From Megascapheus bottae (taxonomy: Eukaryota; Chordata; Mammalia; Rodentia; Geomyidae), in assembly GCA_024803745.1 (NCBI GenBank), contig JANJXV010000262.1:1054001-1118000 (forward strand): a stretch of 64,000 nucleotides of DNA, in the 5' to 3' direction. Shown piece after piece: positions 59,405 to 64,000 of the stretch (its first letter is position 1; the number at the start of each line of letters is the position of its first letter). Position numbers and translations under genes: made by a program. The notes under the pieces are model-generated. The model was not told the origin of the DNA and did not search any database. It saw nothing but the letters and a program-made list of their open reading frames with translations.

Positions 59405-59963
59405 TTCTTTTTATGTATTTATTTTTATTGTAATTTATAGAAGGGTTACATTATATTCACCAGATAGAAGGTGCATTACTTCTCAAACTTTGATACCCCA
59501 TGTAATGATATGGTCCCCATTACCCTTCCCCTACCCCCACTCATGTTCATTTCCCCCCTTCCCTATCCAATTTCAAATAACCAATTAGGCACATATGAAA
59601 TATATCAGAAAACAAGGTGAAATATTGTAACAATATGATATAACCAAGGGATAGCAAAAGAGATAAGAGATCACATAGTTCATTAAGGACAACAATCACT
59701 CATTATATGAGTTTTGTTTCTTTATCTTGGAGGTCCTTACATTTAGTGTCATACTATTTGTCACGATGTCTCTAGATTTTGTTCTATTATAAATCTCTGG
59801 TAGCAGAGCCCAAGGTTTCTACTGAATTTGACAAATGAGGGAGACTTTTGGGCCTATGTTCCTTTGAGTTTGGCTTACTTCACTTAATATGATTTTTTTC
59901 CTTTTCTTCCACTTCCCCGAGAATGCCATTATTTTATCTTGTCGGTTGGCTATGTATCATTCC

Positions 59964-59965
<2 letters not shown>
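59405..59965 (-). mobile_element. L1 3' end fragment
   Basis: TTTATTGTAATTTATAGAAGGGTTACATTATATTCACCAGATAGAAGG and following text parallel the 3' UTRs at 40310, 47640 and 53700, then the very end of ORF2. It is an older relative of copies A-D. Confidence 0.82.
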
Positions 59966-60016
<51 letters not shown>

Positions 60017-60018
60017 AT
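59966..60018 (+). repeat. (GT)n microsatellite
   Basis: About 25 GT units with one GC interruption, at the broken edge of the L1 fragment. Confidence 0.95.
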
Positions 60019-60089
60019 CACATTTTTTGTAGTAGGGCATCTGGTTGTTTCCATCATCCAGCCTCATTTTCTACAGATATTTTTATAGT

Positions 60090-61215
60090 CTCTTTTTTAT
60101 TTTCAGGGTAATGTATAGAGGGGTTACGATTACATTTACAGGTAGTGGACTGCATTACTTCTCACACATTTATTCCACTCCACATGTTTTTGTCCCCAGT
60201 TCCCTCTCCCCTCCCCTTCCCAATCATCTTGTTTCCCCCCTTCCCTTTCCTATTTGACATAAACAAATAAACATATATACAATATGCCAGGGAAAAAATC
60301 AGATACAGTAACAATCTGACATTAACCAAAGGGCAAAATAAGAGATGAGAAATAACATAGTAGTTTAAGGACAAAAATCACACAAGATTAAGAGCAACGA
60401 TGACACAAGATATAGCTCTTGTTCCCATATCCTAAAGATCCTTTCATTTAGTCTCATCCTATATGACCTTATATACCTAGGTTTTTGAGTTATTGTAATC
60501 CTCTGCTAGGAGAGTCCTAGATGTGAACTAATTGTTACAAATGAGGGAAACCATTGAGCTTATGTTTCTTTGGGTCTGGCTTGCTTCACTTAATATGAAT
60601 TTTTCCAAGTCTTTCCATTTCCTTACAAATGGGGCGATGTCTTTCCTTCTGATGGCAGCATAGCATTCCATTGTGTATAAGTACCACATCTTCTTGATTC
60701 AGTCATTTACTGAGTGGCATCTGGGTTGGTTTCATAGCTTTGCTATGGTAAATAGTGCTGCAATGAGCATCATTGTGCTAGTGGCTTTAGAATGTCCTTT
60801 TTTCTGGACAATTGGGTAGATGCCAAGTAGTGGATTTGCTGGATCATAGGGGAGCTCTATGTTCAGTCTTTTGAGGAACCACCACACTGCTTTCCCTAGT
60901 GGTTGAACGAGTTTACACTCACACCAACAGTGTAGGTGTGATGCCCCTGGTCACTTCCCCACCAGTATCTCTCATTAGATTTTTTGATAATGGCCATTCT
61001 GACTGGAGTCAGGAGGAATCTCAAAGTTGTTTTGATTTTCATTTCCCTTATTGCTAGAGATATGGAGCATTTCTTCATGTGTCTAAAGCCCATTTTAATT
61101 TTTTCTTCAGAGAATACTCTTTTAAGTCTTTAGCCCACCTTTTAATAGGATGGTTGTTTCTTTGAAGATTTGTTTGGGAGAGATTCATTTTTTTCAGCTA
61201 TAGATATATTTTAGA
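60090..61215 (-). mobile_element. L1 3' fragment of another subfamily
   Basis: 3' UTR with C/T-rich block (60185-60250) and the C-terminal part of ORF2. A frame at 61093-60896 reads HMKKCSISLAIREMKIKTTL, parallel to copy B at 41280 but more diverged. It ends near 61215 within ORF2. Confidence 0.82.
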
Positions 61216-61246
61216 TAACTACATATATTTTTGTAGAAAAAAGAAT

Positions 61247-61592
61247 GGAAGCCATCATGCTGGCTCACAACTTAATTTCAGCTACTTAGGAGGCTCAGGG
61301 CTTAGGATCACAGGTCAAAGCCAACCAGGGCCCTACAGTGTGTGAGATCAAACTCTGTGAACATACAATGACTGTAAGAGGAATCTCCCTGCCTGGGAAT
61401 GTAGCCTAATGGTAGAGTGCTCACCTAGAATGCATGAAGACCTAGGTTCTAGTCACCGGTACCGCATACTCAGAATAAAAGCTAGAAGTGGCGCTGTGTC
61501 TCAAGAGGCAGAGCACTCACCTTGGGCAAGCGAGTCCAATGAAAATGTCTAGGCCCTGAGTCCAAGTCGTAGGACTGGCAAAAAGAAAAAAA
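61247..61592 (+). repeat. SINE, plus strand: B1-like part followed by ID/Geo-like dimer
   Basis: First 130 bases: CATGCTGGCTCACAACTTAA, GCTACTTAGGAGGCTCAGG and CAAAGCCAACCAGGG, a B1/7SL-like layout. Then GGGAATGTAGCCTAATGGTA (tRNA-like head), AGAAGTGGCGCTGTG and CAAGTCGTAGGACTGGCAAA with an A-rich tail. The head carries A- and B-box-like motifs. Confidence 0.85.
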
Positions 61593-61696
61593 AGAGCAAT
61601 CTTACTTAAGTAACAAGGAATGTACCCTATATTTATACAGACTGAAAAATTCATTAAGAAATTAGAAAATATGTATAAAGTGCATAATTTCTTTTG

Positions 61697-61790
61697 TGTG
61701 TTGGCACTGGGTCTTCAACTGAGTGCTTCAGCTCTATCCCTGACCTTTTTCTGCTCAGGGCTAGCACTGTACCAATGCAGCCCCAAATCA
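61697..61790 (-). repeat. SINE fragment, minus strand
   Basis: GTTGGCACTGGGTCTTCAAC and CTTCAGCTCTATCCC, the degenerate counterpart of the CTTGAACTC...TTCAGCTC part of the long SINEs. Confidence 0.6.
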
Positions 61791-62007
61791 ACTATCTTCA
61801 ATTGAGATATAAGCAATGAATATTTCAGGGTGCTTCATGAAAAACATTTTTATAAATTGAAACTTTCAACACAGTCTTATTTTAGTATGAATGTTGAGAT
61901 GGGAAGAGACAGAAAAAGTGAAATGTTTCCTGATCCCCATAGAGAAGAGACTCAGCAGAACCACTGTGGTCTGCAGGCTTCTTTGTGAGTTTTGTTTGCT
62001 TGTTTGA

Positions 62008-62218
62008 TTTTTGTCAATTGTGGGGCTTGAACTCTGGGCCTGGGCACTGTCCCTGAGCTCTTCAGCTCAAGGCTAGTGCTTTAATCTGTGAGCCACAGTG
62101 CCACTTCTGGTTTTTCTGGCAGTTAACTGGGTACTTTGGCTGGCTTTAAACTTTGATTCTCAGATCGTAGCCTCCTGAGTAGCTAAGATTATAGGTGTGA
62201 GGTACCATCACCAGGCTG
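62008..62218 (-). repeat. SINE, minus strand, long type
   Basis: GGGGCTTGAACTCTGGGCCT, TTCAGCTCAAGGCTAGTGC, GAGCCACAGTGCCACTTCTG and CCTCCTGAGTAGCTAAGATT. One of the better preserved copies. Confidence 0.88.
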
Positions 62219-62569
62219 CTGCTCTGTTACTATGTAGGTTCTGGATCAAGAACTTCAAATTCTTACTTCAATTTTTTCTTCTCTTGCCTGATACTCTGCC
62301 ATTTGAACGAAGCCCCAGTTCCTGGTCTTTGTTGGTTAATGAGAGATATTATGATTTTCTAATATTCAGAGCAACGAATATAAAACCCAGCATTTTACTT
62401 ACTTGAATAAATTAAGAGACAGGACCTAGTGAGATGGAAAACAAAATTTTTTTTCAAGTTGCTATCCTGTTCTAATGCATAAGTCTGGCTATTTTGCTTA
62501 CACACAAATATGTATTTTACCACTTTCTACTCTATTTTTGCTTAGCTTAAAACCACCACTGCCATTTCA

Positions 62570-62660
62570 TAGATTTCGTTGTTGTTGTTTGTGGTGCTTG
62601 AACTCTGTGCCTGGGCTGTTCCTCAGATCTTCAGTTCAATGCCAGTGCTCTACTACTTTT
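62570..62660 (-). repeat. SINE fragment, minus strand
   Basis: GTGGTGCTTGAACTCTGTGC and TTCAGTTCAATGCCAGTGCT, broken off where the next SINE begins. Confidence 0.7.
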
Positions 62661-62663
62661 GAT

Positions 62664-62850
62664 TTGGCCAGTCCTGGGCTTGAACTCAGGGACTGAGCAC
62701 TGTCCTTATATTTTCTCAAGGCTAGGGCTCTACCACTTCAGCCTCAGCACCACTTCCAGCATTTTTCTATGTATGTGATATTGAGGAATTGAACCCAGGT
62801 CTTCGTGCATGCTAGGCAAGCACTCTACCACTAGGCCAAACTCCCAGCCC
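62664..62850 (-). repeat. SINE, minus strand (ID/Geo-like dimer)
   Basis: GGGCTTGAACTCAGGGACTG, CTCAAGGCTAGGGCTCTACC, GAATTGAACCCAGGTCTTCG and GCTAGGCAAGCACTCTACCA. The first half of the antisense is the right unit and the second half the tRNA-like head. Confidence 0.85.
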
Positions 62851-62885
62851 AAAATTATTCATCATTACTATTAGCTATCTTCTTT

Positions 62886-63121
62886 TTTTATTGTTGATTC
62901 GTCATGGTGCTTGGACTTTGGGCCTGGACTGTCCCTGAGCTCTTCAGCTCAAGGCTAGCGCTCTTCCTCTACAGCTCCATTTTTGGTTTCTGGTAGTTAA
63001 TTGGTGATGTAAGTCTCACAAACATATGTGTCCAGGCTGGCTTTGGGCTTTGAACCAAGATCCTCCAATCTCAGCCTCCATAGTAGGTAGAATTACACGC
63101 TTCAGCCAGCAGTGCCTGACT
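62886..63121 (-). repeat. SINE, minus strand, long type
   Basis: T-run, then GTGCTTGGACTTTGGGCCTG, TTCAGCTCAAGGCTAGCGC, GGTAGTTAATTGGTGATG and CAGGCTGGCTTTGGGC. Diverged copy. Confidence 0.82.
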
Positions 63122-63255
63122 GTTTGATGTCTCTGTCTCTGTCTCTCTGTCTCTGTCTGTCTCTGTCCGGCTGCCTCTCTCTCTCTCTCTATCTGTCTCT
63201 CTCTCTCTCTGTCTCTCTATCTCTCTCTGTCTCTCTGTCTCTGTCTCTGTCTCTG

Positions 63256-63314
<59 letters not shown>
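63122..63314 (+). repeat. Simple repeat (TCTCTG/TC)n
   Basis: Pure pyrimidine-rich tract mixing TCTCTG hexamers with (TC)n. It lies between two SINEs and may have grown from the A-rich or T-rich end of one of them. Confidence 0.95.
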
Positions 63315-63317
<3 letters not shown>

Positions 63318-63520
63318 TTGTAAGACTTTAATTGTGCACCTGGGCAGTGTCCCTGGGCTTTTCAGCTCAAGGCTACAACCTTAAACAACTTGAGCCACAG
63401 TGTCACTTCTGGTTTTCTGGTGCTTATGTGGAAGTAACAGTTTCATGGACTTTAGTGTCTGGCCTGGCTTTGAACTGTGATCCTCAGAACCCAACCTTCT
63501 GAGATCATTTCCAGCTTTTT
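63318..63520 (-). repeat. SINE, minus strand, long type
   Basis: GCACCTGGGCAGTGTCCCTG, TTCAGCTCAAGGCTAC, TGAGCCACAGTGTCACTTCT and CTGGCTTTGAACTGTGATCC. Confidence 0.85.
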
Positions 63521-63606
63521 TTTTGGTGTAAGTGGTACAGAGTAATTGAACACAGGGCTTTGTGCATACTAGGCAAGCAAACTACCACTAGTGTGCACTC
63601 CAGCCT
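63521..63606 (-). repeat. SINE head fragment, minus strand
   Basis: GTAATTGAACACAGGGCTTTG and ACTAGGCAAGCAAACTACCA: antisense of the ID-like head only. Confidence 0.75.
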
Positions 63607-63639
63607 TAGATAAGGGCTTTCTTTTCCTTTTTCTTTTTT

Positions 63640-63850
63640 TCACTCATGGGGCTTGAACTCTGGGCCTGGATGTTTACCTTAAGCACTTCAGCTCAAGGCA
63701 AGAGCTCTACCACTTGAGGCACATTGTCATTTTGAATTTTCTGGATTATTTGGAAATAAGATTCTCACAGATTTTTATGCGTGGGCCGTCTTTGAACCTC
63801 GATCCTCCAGCGTAGCTAGGATTACCAGGGTGAGCCACCAGTCACGGGCA
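63640..63850 (-). repeat. SINE, minus strand, long type
   Basis: ATGGGGCTTGAACTCTGGGC, AAGAGCTCTACCACTTGAGG, CGTCTTTGAACCTCGATCC and CTAGGATTACCAGGGTGAGC. Confidence 0.83.
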
Positions 63851-63865
63851 TTAAATTATTATTTT

Positions 63866-64000
63866 TTGCATGTCCTATGGCTTCAACTCATGGCCAGAGC
63901 ACTGTCCTAGGGCTTGCTCAAGGATAGCACTTTACTTCAGCCAGCCAACTCCCGGTCCAAATAGGCCACTCTTGAAGCTAGAATTACAAAGATCTGCCAT
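63866..64000 (-). repeat. SINE, minus strand, degenerate, reaches the window edge
   Basis: GGCTTCAACTCATGGCC and GAGCACTGTCC with CTTGCTCAAGGATAGCAC; the remainder is too diverged to class. Confidence 0.55.

Noticed and set aside
63112..63384. 90-codon frame rich in SLSLSL
   Set aside because: Translation of the (TC)n/(TCTCTG)n simple repeat.

Overview
This is non-coding, repeat-dominated DNA from a mammalian, almost certainly rodent, genome. The youngest dispersed SINEs have a tRNA-Ala (ID-like) head joined to a second unit ending in phrases like CAAGTCCCAAGACTAGCAAA. This fits the ID-like/Geo dimers I recall from Geomyoidea (kangaroo rats, pocket mice, pocket gophers), so a heteromyid or geomyid is my best guess (inference). 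I found no intact host gene.

Layout: (1) 1-27061 is one uninterrupted satellite of a roughly 23-bp unit, about 1,200 units, running off the left edge. It has nested higher-order structure: kilobase blocks of 4.6-5.3 kb repeat nearly verbatim and contain a 1.57-kb duplication. (2) 27062-35145 is a class II (betaretrovirus-like) provirus, ERV-1, with two 401-bp LTRs, a tRNA-Lys3 primer site, damaged gag, a fused dUTPase-protease-RT frame, RNase H, integrase and no env. Between pol and the 3' LTR lie about 2.8 kb without a recognisable viral gene; they include a SINE piece and an antisense, intronless piece of the host ribosomal protein gene RPS2. (3) 35146-38797 is the 5' half of a second provirus, ERV-2, on the minus strand. 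It abuts the ERV-1 3' LTR in mid-RT and has a 496-bp LTR of a different subtype. ERV-2 sits inside a LINE-1. (4) 38798-55968 is a tandem array of segments each carrying a minus-strand LINE-1 of one family plus a shared non-L1 flank (period about 7.3 kb, then 6.06 kb). All ORF1/ORF2 frames are broken. (5) 55969-64000 is ordinary intergenic DNA packed with old L1 3' ends, SINEs and simple repeats.

The retroviral parts would have worked as a unit: LTR promoter and poly(A) site, Lys3-primed reverse transcription, Gag, and one -1 frameshift (GGGAAAC plus hairpin) giving Gag-Dut-Pro-Pol. Both copies carry disabling lesions. The points most worth following up are the antisense RPS2 capture, the unmatched flanks of ERV-1, the LTR/body discordance between the two proviruses, and the satellite's higher-order organisation.
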